The position numbers and the translations under genes were made by a program. Below, piece after piece: positions 25,737-33,592 of a DNA stretch of 64,000 nt. The notes under the pieces were generated by a model. It searched no databases, was not told the DNA's origin, and worked only from the letters and a program-made list of their open reading frames with translations. The stretch lies in assembly GCF_020215645.1 (NCBI RefSeq), contig NZ_CP084058.1, positions 7,564,001 to 7,628,000 of the forward strand. The letters are read 5' to 3'. Position 1 is the first letter of the stretch, and each line of letters opens with the position of its first letter. Source of the DNA: Nonomuraea gerenzanensis. Its GTDB lineage: Bacteria > Actinomycetota > Actinomycetes > Streptosporangiales > Streptosporangiaceae.

Positions 25737-25809
25737 CCGCCAGCCGCCACCGCGCGCCCCCACGCCGTCACCGGTCACCCGCCCGTCACCGCAGCCGGGA
25801 GCCCGTCAC

Positions 25810-26628
25810 ATGATCCGCCACACCGTCGGCAGGCTCGCCGCCACCGTCTTCATCGCCGTCGTCCTGGCCTTCTTCACCCTGCCCATGCTCTGGCTGGCCA
25901 GCGCCCCCTTCGACGACACCCCCACCATCACCACCTCGATCCCCGAGTTCACGCTCCGCAACTTCACCGCCATCCTGGACAACCCCTACGCCCTCGGCTC
26001 CATCGTCAACTCCCTCATCCAGGCGGGCGGCGCCGCCGCGCTCGTCGTCGTCCTGGCCGCACTCGCCGCCTACGCGCTCTCCCGCGTCCGCGTGCCGGGC
26101 CGCGACGCCCTGCTCTACCTGCTCCTCCTGCTGTCGTCCGTGGTCACCGGCACCGCCGCCATGGTGCCGATCTTCGAGCTGGCGACCCGCCTCGACCTCA
26201 TCGACACCCACCTCGGCGTCGTCCTCGTCGTCTCCGGCGGCCTCCTGCCCGCCGCCATCTTCATCCTCAAGGACTTCATGGACGACACCCCCACCTCCTA
26301 CGAGGAGTCGGCCCGCGTCTTCGGCGCCGGCCCGTTGCAGATCCTGCGCCACATCGTCGTGCCCCTCGTCAGACCGGGCCTGGCCACCATCGCCGTCTGG
26401 GCGCTGGCCAGCGTCTGGGGCGGCTTCCTGTTCCAGTTCGTCCTGCTCAGAGACCCGGAGAAGGCCCCCGGGTCCGTCATCCTCTACACCCTCTACACCG
26501 AAGGCGGCTCCCCCAGGCTGGACCTCATCTCCACCTTCTCGCTGCTCTACTCGCTCCCCGTCGTCGCCATGTACCTCTTCGTCTCACAGCGCTACGGCTT
26601 CCGCTTCCACGGAGGGATCAAACGGTGA
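25810..26628 (+). CDS. Sugar ABC transporter permease (MalG type)
   Basis: A 272-residue membrane protein, six helices, with EAA loop E-S-A-R-V-F-G-A-G-P near residue 167. A 73-bp spacer separates it from the first permease, with GGGAG upstream of the ATG. It pairs with the MalF-type permease to form the channel. Confidence 0.9.
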   Translation: MIRHTVGRLAATVFIAVVLAFFTLPMLWLASAPFDDTPTITTSIPEFTLRNFTAILDNPYALGSIVNSLIQAGGAAALVVVLAALAAYALSRVRVPGRDALLYLLLLLSSVVTGTAAMVPIFELATRLDLIDTHLGVVLVVSGGLLPAAIFILKDFMDDTPTSYEESARVFGAGPLQILRHIVVPLVRPGLATIAVWALASVWGGFLFQFVLLRDPEKAPGSVILYTLYTEGGSPRLDLISTFSLLYSLPVVAMYLFVSQRYGFRFHGGIKR

Positions 26629-27674
26629 TCACCCTGCACGCCCTCACCAAGATCTTCCCCGGCGGGGTCCGCGCCCTCGACGACATCCACCTCACCATCG
26701 CCGACGGCGAGTTCTTCGCCCTCCTCGGTCCCTCCGGCTGCGGCAAGACCACCCTGCTGCGCACCATCGCCGGCCTGGAGACCCCGACCGGCGGCGCCGT
26801 CCGCCTCGACGACAGGGACGTCACCGCCCTGCCCCCGGGACAGCGCGACGTCGCCATGGTCTTCCAGGACTACGCGATCTTCCCCCACATGGACGTCACC
26901 GCCAACATCGCCTACCCCCTGCGCATCAGGAAGGTCCCCTGCGCCCAGCGCGACGCCAAGGCCGCCGAGGTCGCCGCCCGCCTCAGCCTCACCGGCCTCC
27001 TGCGCCGCCGCCCCGCCGAGTTGTCGGGCGGCCAGCAGCAACGCGTCGCCCTCGCCCGCGCCATCGCCTGCCACCCCACCGCCTTCCTCTTCGACGAGCC
27101 CCTGTCGAACCTCGACGCCCGCCTGCGCCTCGAAGCCCGCACCTTCCTCAAACGCCTGCAGCGCGAGCTCGCCGTCACCACCGTCTTCGTCACCCACGAC
27201 CAGGCCGAAGCCCTCGCGCTCGCCGACCGCATCGCCGTCATGGACGGCGGCCGCATGATCCAGGTCGCCACCCCCGCCGAGATCTTCCACCGCCCCGCCA
27301 CCACCTTCGTCGCCTCCTTCATCGGCTCCACCCCCATGAACCTCCTGGAGGCCCGCGCCACCCCCACCGGCCTGCAGGTCGCCGGCGCCACCCTCCCCCT
27401 CCCCGACGGCCTCACCGGCGACGACGACCTCACCTACGGCGTACGGCCGGAATACATGACCCTCTCCCCCGCCGAACGCCCCGACGCCTTCCCCGGCACC
27501 ATCTCCGTCCTGGAGAACCTCGGCACCCACACCCTCGTCACCCTCGAAACGCCCGGCCCCCTCATCCAGCTCGTCGTCCCGGAAGGCGACGAACCACCGC
27601 TCGGCACCCCCGCCTGGGCCGTGCCCCGCCGCGCCCTCCTCTACCGCGACGGCACCCTCCACACCACCCGCTGA
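26625..27674 (+). CDS. ABC transporter ATPase (MalK/UgpC/PotA type)
   Basis: A 349-residue ATPase with Walker A G-P-S-G-C-G-K-T near residue 36, Q-loop F-Q-D, signature L-S-G-G-Q-Q-Q-R near 130, Walker B F-L-F-D-E-P, H-loop T-H-D and a C-terminal TOBE/OB region (residues ~240-349). It overlaps the permease stop by 4 nt (GTGA). TOBE domains occur in both sugar and polyamine/iron importers, but the partner proteins point to sugar. The operon carries its own ATPase, unlike actinomycete importers that share MsiK. Confidence 0.92.
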   Translation: MITLHALTKIFPGGVRALDDIHLTIADGEFFALLGPSGCGKTTLLRTIAGLETPTGGAVRLDDRDVTALPPGQRDVAMVFQDYAIFPHMDVTANIAYPLRIRKVPCAQRDAKAAEVAARLSLTGLLRRRPAELSGGQQQRVALARAIACHPTAFLFDEPLSNLDARLRLEARTFLKRLQRELAVTTVFVTHDQAEALALADRIAVMDGGRMIQVATPAEIFHRPATTFVASFIGSTPMNLLEARATPTGLQVAGATLPLPDGLTGDDDLTYGVRPEYMTLSPAERPDAFPGTISVLENLGTHTLVTLETPGPLIQLVVPEGDEPPLGTPAWAVPRRALLYRDGTLHTTR

Positions 27675-27683
27675 CACCGCCGC

Positions 27684-27689
27684 CATACT
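27684..27689 (+). promoter_or_regulatory. -10 box CATACT for a leaderless dinB2
   Basis: CATACT ends 7 nt before ATG 27697. The gap to the ABC ATPase is only 22 nt and contains no Shine-Dalgarno, so the polymerase gene may have its own leaderless transcript. Confidence 0.35.
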
Positions 27690-27696
27690 GGACACC

Positions 27697-28737
27697 ATGG
27701 CCACCAGGAACTGGATCCTGCACCTGGACCTCGACCAGTTCATCGCCGCGGTCGAACTCCTGCGCCACCCCGAGCTGCGCGGCAGACCCGTCGTCGTCGG
27801 CGGTTCAGGCGATCCCACCCAGCCCCGCACGGTCGCGGCCACCGCCACCTACGAGGCCCGCGAACACGGCGTGCACTCCGGCATGCCGCTGCGCACCGCA
27901 CTGCGGCGCTGCCCCGACGCCGTCTTCCTGCCCAGCGACCCGCCCGCCTACGAGGCCGCCTCAGCGCGCGTCATGGAGGTGCTGCGCGAGTTCCCCGTCC
28001 TCGTCGAGGTCTGGGGCTGGGACGAGGCCTTCCTCGGCGCCACCACCGACGACCCCGAGGCCCTGGCCGCCGACCTCCAGCACGCCGTACGCGCCCGTAC
28101 CCACCTCGACTGCTCCATCGGCATCGGCGACAACAAGCACCAGGCCAAGCTCGCCTCCGCCTTCGCCAAACCCGCCGGCGTCCACCGCCTCACCACCGAG
28201 AGCTGGGCCGAGCAGATGAACGAGCGCCCCACCGACGCGCTCTGGGGCATCGGCGCCAGAATCTCCAGGAAACTGGCCGCCCTCGGCCTGCACACCGTCG
28301 CCGACCTGGCCGCCGCCGACCCCGCCGACCTGGCCCGCCACTTCGGCCCCACCAACGGCCCCTGGTACCGCTACCTCGCCCTCGGCAAAGGCGAGGCCGA
28401 GGTCGTCACCACCCCGTGGATCGCCCGCGGCCACAGCCGCGAGACCACCTTCCCCCGCGACCTCACCGACAGGGCCGACCTCACCCGCCACCTGATCGCC
28501 CTGGCCGGACACGTCACCCAGGACGCCGTCGACGCCGGCCGCGAGATCGCCCGCGTCTCCGTCAAGCTGCGCACCACGCCCTTCCTGACCCGCACCCGCC
28601 AGACGAAGCTCCCCGCCCCCACCACCGATCCCGCCGTCGTCACCCGGACAGCCCTCGACATCCTCGACCGCCACGACCTCACCCACCCGGTCCGCCTCAT
28701 CGGCGTGGCCGTCGAGTACACGATGCCCGGGAGCTGA
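27697..28737 (+). CDS. dinB2: Y-family DNA polymerase IV, DinB2 type, with Ile at the steric gate
   Basis: A 346-residue Y-family polymerase. The first metal motif D-L-D-Q-F-I-A-A-V-E (residues 11-20) holds Asp11; the second, W-G-W-D-E-A-F, holds Asp109 and Glu110. The residue after Q-F, where most family members have Tyr or Phe as the steric gate against ribonucleotides, is Ile16. Mycobacterial DinB2 has Leu there and readily inserts ribonucleotides, and the W-G-W-D-E-A motif also matches DinB2. The thumb/HhH (I-G-A-R-I-S-R-K) and little-finger regions are present; no beta-clamp motif is obvious at the C-terminus. Located directly after the sugar ABC operon. Confidence 0.88.
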   Translation: MATRNWILHLDLDQFIAAVELLRHPELRGRPVVVGGSGDPTQPRTVAATATYEAREHGVHSGMPLRTALRRCPDAVFLPSDPPAYEAASARVMEVLREFPVLVEVWGWDEAFLGATTDDPEALAADLQHAVRARTHLDCSIGIGDNKHQAKLASAFAKPAGVHRLTTESWAEQMNERPTDALWGIGARISRKLAALGLHTVADLAAADPADLARHFGPTNGPWYRYLALGKGEAEVVTTPWIARGHSRETTFPRDLTDRADLTRHLIALAGHVTQDAVDAGREIARVSVKLRTTPFLTRTRQTKLPAPTTDPAVVTRTALDILDRHDLTHPVRLIGVAVEYTMPGS

Positions 28738-28858
28738 GCTCACCCCACCCCCGTCACCGCCCCGAAGAACCGTGATTCACGCACGAACGGCCCGGTGAAC
28801 GGCCCGGTGAACGGCGCAGAGCCCGCCCTGACGGGCGAGCATGCGCGTCCGTTTTGTT

Positions 28859-29068
28859 CTACTCTCCGCCCTTCTGGACGTAGCTGCGCACGAATTCCTC
28901 TGCGTTCTCTTCGAGAACTTCGTCGATCTCGTCAAGAATCGCGTCGACATCGTCGGTGAGCTTCTCCTGCCGCTCCTGCACATCCGGCGCCGCCGAAGCC
29001 TCGGTCTCCTCGACTTCGGACTCGCGCCGCCCGGCCTGCTTCTGCCCGCCGGTGTCCTTGGTTGCCAT
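28859..29068 (-). CDS. pup: Prokaryotic ubiquitin-like protein Pup
   Basis: A 69-residue, acidic, largely disordered protein with the coiled-coil region that binds ARC (residues ~30-58) and the C-terminus K-G-G-E. Because the last residue is already Glu, it can be used by PafA without deamidation by Dop. GCGGAGG lies 6-8 nt upstream of the ATG. Its neighbours are dop upstream (with one opposite-strand gene between) and, unusually, dinB2 downstream instead of prcB. Confidence 0.97.
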   Translation of the reverse strand: MATKDTGGQKQAGRRESEVEETEASAAPDVQERQEKLTDDVDAILDEIDEVLEENAEEFVRSYVQKGGE

Positions 29069-29157
29069 GTCCTACCTCCGCTTGGGGGACTGCCTCTAGG
29101 CATATCTTCCCCGAACGAGCCGACATTTCGCGCCGAACGCCCAGCGATCTTGCGCGC

Positions 29158-29186
29158 TTGACTAGATAGCATTCCTATCTAACAAT
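29158..29186 (+). promoter_or_regulatory. Promoter with a dyad in its spacer, for the 134-aa membrane gene
   Basis: TTGACT (-35, 29158-29163) and AACAAT (-10, 29181-29186) are separated by 17 bp. The spacer contains a perfect inverted repeat, TAGATAG at 29163-29169 and CTATCTA at 29175-29181 with 5 bp between. A repressor or MerR-like regulator bound here would control the gene directly. It lies in the divergent gap with pup. Confidence 0.6.
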
Positions 29187-29213
29187 GAACCCCTGTACCC
29201 ACAGGAGGTTGAG

Positions 29214-29618
29214 ATGTCCCCTTCGTCCCTGAGCACCGCGGGTGTGCTCCTCATCACAGTCCCCGGAGTGGCCTACGGCGGCGTCACGCTGCTGTCGTTC
29301 CTGATGAGGAACGTCCCCGGCTACCTGGACAACCCGGTCCGCCGCGGCCTGTGGCGGGCCGGTCACGCGCATGCGGGCGTGCTGGTGCTGTTCGCGCTGG
29401 TGGCGATGCTGTACGTGGACCAGTCGGGCCTGCCGGAGGCGCTGAAGACGCTCACGCGCGCGCTGATCGTGGCGGCGCCGATCCTGATGCCCCTGGGCTT
29501 CTTCCTCTCGGTGATCCGCCCGGGCGACACGAAGCCGAGCAAGCTGATCTATCTGACCATGGCAGGGGGCGTGTGCCTGGCGGCGGGCACGCTCATGCTG
29601 GGGATCGGCCTGCTCTAG
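29214..29618 (+). CDS. Small four-helix membrane protein
   Basis: A 134-residue protein with four predicted membrane helices (residues ~8-28, 48-68, 82-102, 112-133) and few polar residues. AGGAGG lies 7 nt before the ATG, the strongest Shine-Dalgarno of this section. It lies between pup and dop but on the opposite strand, with its own promoter and dyad and a terminator at its end, so it seems to be an independent insertion. No family recognised. Confidence 0.75.
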   Translation: MSPSSLSTAGVLLITVPGVAYGGVTLLSFLMRNVPGYLDNPVRRGLWRAGHAHAGVLVLFALVAMLYVDQSGLPEALKTLTRALIVAAPILMPLGFFLSVIRPGDTKPSKLIYLTMAGGVCLAAGTLMLGIGLL

Positions 29619-29630
29619 GAGGCCGATCCC
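29601..29630. terminator. Bidirectional hairpin between the membrane gene and dop
   Basis: GGGATCGGCC at 29601-29610 and its complement at 29621-29630 form a 10-bp stem around the stop codon of the membrane gene. It is 16 nt from the dop stop, so it can serve both convergent genes. Confidence 0.6.
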
Positions 29631-29645
29631 GCGGGTGTCAGATGG

Positions 29646-31160
29646 TCATTCGCCGCCGGTGAGGGCGGAGACGAGGTCGGCCGCGGTCTTGCAGCGGTCG
29701 AAGAGCTCGCCGACGTGGGCCTTGGTGCCGCGCAGCGGCTCCAGGGTGGGGACGCGCTGGAGCGACTCGCGCCCGGGGATGTCGAAGATGACGGAGTCCC
29801 AGGAGGCGGCGGCGACGGATTCGCTGTACTGGCTCAGGCAGCGGCCGCGGAAGTAGGCCCGGGTGTCGGTGGGCGGGCTCTCGACGGCGCGCTGGACCTC
29901 CTCCTCGCTGACGAGCCGCTGCATGCGGCCGCGGGCGACGAGGCGGTTGTACAGGCCCCGGTCGGGCCGGATGTCGGAGTACTGCAGGTCGACGAGCTGG
30001 AGCCGGGGGTGGGACCAGGCCAGGCCGTCGCGGCTGCGGTAGCCCTCGAGGAGTTCGAGCTTGGCGACCCAGTCGAGCTCGCGGGAGAGCTGCATGGGGT
30101 CTTCGGCCAGGCGGGTCAGGACGGACTCCCAGCGGTCGAGGATGTCCTTGTTCATCTCGTCCTGGGCGGTGCCGCGTTCCTCGACGTACTTGCGGGCCTG
30201 CTCGAGGTATTCCATCTGGAGCTGGACGGCGGTGAGCTTGCGGCCGTCGCGCATGGGGATCTCGTAGCGGCAGGTGGGGTCGTGGGAGACGGCCCTGAGT
30301 GCCTGTACGGGGTTGTCGACGGCGAGGTCGCGGGTGAGGAAGCCCTCTTCGATCATGGCCAGGACGAGGGCGGTGGTGCCGAGCTTGAGGTAGGTGGAGA
30401 TCTCGGACATGTTGGCGTCGCCGATGATCACGTGCAGGCGGCGGTACTTCTCGGGGTCGGCGTGCGGCTCGTCGCGGGTGTTGATGATGGGCCGCTTGAG
30501 CGTGGTCTCGAGGCCGACCTCGACTTCGAAGAAGTCGGCGCGCTGGCTGATCTGGAAGCCTTCGCCGCGCGAATCCTGACCGATGCCCACCTTGCCGGCG
30601 CCGACGACGACCTGGCGGGAGACGAAGAAGGGGGTGAGGTGCCTGACGATGTCGGCGAAGGGGGTGGCGCGCCGCATCAGGTAGTTCTCGTGGCAGCCGT
30701 AGGAGGCGCCCTTGGCGTCGGTGTTGTTCTTGTAGAGCTGGATGGGGGCGTTGGAGGGGATGGCGGACGCGCGGGTGGCCGCGTCGTACATCACTCTCTC
30801 GCCGGCTTTGTCCCAGATGACGGCTGCCCGGGGGTTGGTGCACTCGGGCGAGCTGTACTCGGGGTGGGCGTGGTCGACGTAGAGCCGGGCTCCGTTGGTG
30901 AGGATGACGTTGGCCAGGCCGAGATCCTCGTCGGTGAGCTGGCTGGGGTCCGCCACTTCCCGTGCCAGGTCGAAGCCGCGCGCGTCGCGGAGCGGGTTCT
31001 CCTCCTCGAAGTCCCATCGTGCTCTGCGCGCGCGGGCCGCCGAGGCGGCCAGGTAGGCGTTCACGACCTGTGAGGAGGTCACCATCGCGTTGGCGCCTGG
31101 CTGGCCGGGTACGGAGATGCCGTACTCGGTCTCGATGCCCATCACCCGACGCACCGTCAT
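29646..31160 (-). CDS. dop: Depupylase/deamidase of Pup, Dop
   Basis: A 504-residue homologue of PafA. It removes Pup from substrates and, where Pup ends in Gln, deamidates it. The motif G-I-E-T-E-Y-G-I at residues 8-15 and the Dop-specific insertion (residues ~40-80, absent from PafA) are present; H-P-E-Y-S-S-P-E-C and [11 protein letters not shown] are intact. Pup here already ends in Glu, so depupylation should be the main role. Start ATG 31160 follows AGAGGG. Confidence 0.96.
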   Translation of the reverse strand: MTVRRVMGIETEYGISVPGQPGANAMVTSSQVVNAYLAASAARARRARWDFEEENPLRDARGFDLAREVADPSQLTDEDLGLANVILTNGARLYVDHAHPEYSSPECTNPRAAVIWDKAGERVMYDAATRASAIPSNAPIQLYKNNTDAKGASYGCHENYLMRRATPFADIVRHLTPFFVSRQVVVGAGKVGIGQDSRGEGFQISQRADFFEVEVGLETTLKRPIINTRDEPHADPEKYRRLHVIIGDANMSEISTYLKLGTTALVLAMIEEGFLTRDLAVDNPVQALRAVSHDPTCRYEIPMRDGRKLTAVQLQMEYLEQARKYVEERGTAQDEMNKDILDRWESVLTRLAEDPMQLSRELDWVAKLELLEGYRSRDGLAWSHPRLQLVDLQYSDIRPDRGLYNRLVARGRMQRLVSEEEVQRAVESPPTDTRAYFRGRCLSQYSESVAAASWDSVIFDIPGRESLQRVPTLEPLRGTKAHVGELFDRCKTAADLVSALTGGE

Positions 31161-31246
31161 GCAACACCCTCTGTTCGTCCGGGTCTGTCTATCCGCCGTT
31201 TATATGCCCGAGCCTATGCCCTTCACAGTGCCCCAGGGCCACAGAG

Positions 31247-32395
31247 TTATGGCACCGACGTCTTTTCCATCTGTACGGCGGGAGCTGATGGGGTTTGTGT
31301 AGGTCTGCGGGGCTTGAGTAGCCGCTGGATGGGGCGTTCGGCAAAGGAGTAGACGAGATACGACACGAGAATCGACACCAGTGTCGTGATCGTGGCCACG
31401 GCCCAGGGGGGCAGGTCGCCGGTGAGCAGCGGGATGAGGGCCACCGCGATGACGCTATGGAAGAGGTAAAGCGGGTATGTCGTGCCGCCGAGCGCGGTGA
31501 GCGTCCGGGAGCTGCGCATCCGGAGCATGCCGAGTGCCATGAGGGCCATCACGGCGTAGATCAGCGTCAGGGTGATGATCACGCTGACGTCCGTGACGGG
31601 CATGTTCTTGAACCCGGCCAGCTCGATCCGGCCGTGCACCCGGCCGAGCGCCGAGTGGAGGGAAAGGCCGTAGGAGACGGCGACGTAGAGCCAGGGCAGC
31701 CAGCCGCCGCCGCGTTTGTGCACGAGATACAGGGCCATGCCGGCGACGAAGTATCCGGCGTAGCCGGGCATCACGACCTCGCGGATGATCTCGTTCTCGA
31801 AGAGGCCGTTCTCCTCGAGGATCTTGACGCCGAGTGCGGCGGCGAGCCAGATGCCGCAGAAGGCCAGGACGCGCCCGCGCGTGACGCCGATGATCACGAG
31901 GATGGCGATCAGGAGGTAGAACCGCAGCTCCGCCCAGAGCGACCAGTAGACGCCGCTGGCGTCGGTGACCTTGAACAGCCGCTGGAACATGCTGGCGTTC
32001 AGCAGGTATTCACCTGGGGAAAGTTTTGGGTCCAGCGCCTTGGCTCCGGTCAGGCCGTAGAGGGCGGCGATGGCGGCCAGGCTGAGCCAGTACGCGGGGT
32101 AGAGGCGCACCAGCCGGGACCGGGCGAACGCGCCGAGCCCGCGCCCCCACACGGTCATGAGGATGACGAAGCCGCTGATGATGAAGAACAGCTCGACGCC
32201 GAGGATGCCGAGCCCGGCGATGGGTGCCAAGGCGGGGAACAGCTCGGCGGGCCGGTCCCCCCACACGGACGCGTAGGCGACCAGGTAGTGGAAGGCGACG
32301 ACGGCGAGCGCCGCGAGGAAGCGCAACAGGTCGAGCTCGGCCAACCGGCCGTCTCCTCGGGCGTGTCTGGACCGGGACCGGTTGGGAGGTTGCAC
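31247..32395 (-). CDS. Membrane-bound O-acyltransferase (acyltransferase 3 family)
   Basis: A 382-residue protein with ten or so membrane helices and the family features R-F-L-A-A-L-A-V-V-A-F-H (catalytic-type His near residue 38) and F-F-I-I-S-G-F-V-I near 73. Such enzymes acetylate cell-envelope glycans or secondary metabolites. It sits between the PLP enzyme and dop. The mean GC of this gene is lower than of its neighbours, compatible with late acquisition. Substrate unknown. Confidence 0.87.
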   Translation of the reverse strand: MQPPNRSRSRHARGDGRLAELDLLRFLAALAVVAFHYLVAYASVWGDRPAELFPALAPIAGLGILGVELFFIISGFVILMTVWGRGLGAFARSRLVRLYPAYWLSLAAIAALYGLTGAKALDPKLSPGEYLLNASMFQRLFKVTDASGVYWSLWAELRFYLLIAILVIIGVTRGRVLAFCGIWLAAALGVKILEENGLFENEIIREVVMPGYAGYFVAGMALYLVHKRGGGWLPWLYVAVSYGLSLHSALGRVHGRIELAGFKNMPVTDVSVIITLTLIYAVMALMALGMLRMRSSRTLTALGGTTYPLYLFHSVIAVALIPLLTGDLPPWAVATITTLVSILVSYLVYSFAERPIQRLLKPRRPTQTPSAPAVQMEKTSVP

Positions 32396-32416
32396 GCCCC
32401 TTTGACGTCACTTCGA

Positions 32417-33508
32417 TCACTTTGGTTCCACTGGTCCCTCTGTTCCCACGAGCAGCACGCGCGAGGACGCGTCGAGGCGGATCGCGTCGCGGGCGGCGGG
32501 CGTGAGCGCGAGCAGCCCGGCCGCTCCGGCGGCGCCGCAGCCGGACAGCGCGACGCCGGCGGCGGCGAGCACGCGGGTGGCCGCGGCGGCCTGCTCGTCG
32601 GTGATGGTGAGATAGAGGTCGGCGAGGTGGGACAGCAGCCGGTGGGCCAGGAGCGAGGGCTCGCGGCAGTCGAGCCTGCCGAGGCTGGTCGGGTGGCCGC
32701 CGACGCGGATGGGCTCGCCGGCGCGGGCGCTGTCGATGAGGCAGGGCGCGCCGTCCGGCTCCACGACGACGATCCTCGGCTGCTCGCCCCACCGGTCGCG
32801 GACGTATCCCGCCGCTGCGGCGGCCAGCCCGCCGACGCCCGCCTGCACGAACACGTGCGTGGGCGCCGCGCTGCCAGGACCGCCGGAAGGACCCGCGTGC
32901 GGCGCTGTGGCGCTTCCTGAGGGCGGGAACGTGCCGGGGTCGGCCACTTCGTCGAACAGGACGCTGTAACCGCGCATGACGTCCAGGGGGACGGCGGTGT
33001 AGCCGTCCCACGAGCTGTCGGCGACGAGCCGCCAGCCGTTCTCCTGCGCGGCGGCCATGGCGGCGGTCATGCTCGTCTCGTAGTCGTGCCCGGCGCGCCG
33101 CACCTGGGCGCCGAGCCCGCGCAGCCGCCGCGCGAACGCCTCGGGCACACCTTCGCTGAGGTAGACCACGCACGGCACGCCGACCTCGGCCGCGCCGGCG
33201 GCGACCGAGATGCCGTGGTTGCCGGCGCTGGCGCAGACGAACGGCGCGCCGCCGCCGTCCCGTTCGGCCAGCAGGTGCACGGCGTACGCGCCGCCGAGCG
33301 CCTTGAAGCTGCCCAGCCCCATGCGCCCGCTCTCGTCCTTGACGTACGCGGTGCCCGCCCCGCCCAGGCCGGGGACGGTGTGGACGGGGGTGGGGCGGTA
33401 GTCGGGGTGGCGGGCGAAGCGGGCGCGGGCCTGGCGGGCGTGCTCGACACCGATCAGCTCGTGGTCCTGATCGGTGTACGGGCTGCGCGCCGGGTTGAGG
33501 TATTCCAT
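32417..33508 (-). CDS. PLP-dependent ammonia-lyase, diaminopropionate ammonia-lyase/threonine dehydratase type
   Basis: A 363-residue fold-type II PLP enzyme. The Schiff-base lysine is in G-S-F-K-A-L-G-G near residue 70; the phosphate loop and S-A-G-N-H-G-I-S are intact; a Gly-rich Q-A-G-V-G-G-L lies in the middle. The K-A-L-G-G-A-Y pattern is most like diaminopropionate ammonia-lyase, which yields pyruvate and ammonia, but I cannot exclude another amino acid as substrate. ATG 33508 is 7 nt after TAGCAT, so a leaderless start there is preferred to ATG 33517. Confidence 0.82.
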   Translation of the reverse strand: MEYLNPARSPYTDQDHELIGVEHARQARARFARHPDYRPTPVHTVPGLGGAGTAYVKDESGRMGLGSFKALGGAYAVHLLAERDGGGAPFVCASAGNHGISVAAGAAEVGVPCVVYLSEGVPEAFARRLRGLGAQVRRAGHDYETSMTAAMAAAQENGWRLVADSSWDGYTAVPLDVMRGYSVLFDEVADPGTFPPSGSATAPHAGPSGGPGSAAPTHVFVQAGVGGLAAAAAGYVRDRWGEQPRIVVVEPDGAPCLIDSARAGEPIRVGGHPTSLGRLDCREPSLLAHRLLSHLADLYLTITDEQAAAATRVLAAAGVALSGCGAAGAAGLLALTPAARDAIRLDASSRVLLVGTEGPVEPK

Positions 33509-33515
33509 GATCGAC

Positions 33516-33521
33516 ATGCTA
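33516..33521 (-). promoter_or_regulatory. -10 box TAGCAT for the PLP lyase gene
   Basis: TAGCAT on the minus strand ends 7 nt before ATG 33508. The box overlaps the alternative start ATG 33517, which argues against that start. Confidence 0.4.
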
Positions 33522-33592
33522 GGCGCGGGGCGGCGGCAGGACCGGGGACGGGCGTCCGTGTCGCCGGGGCGCCGGAGGCGGGTGCCGCGCGG

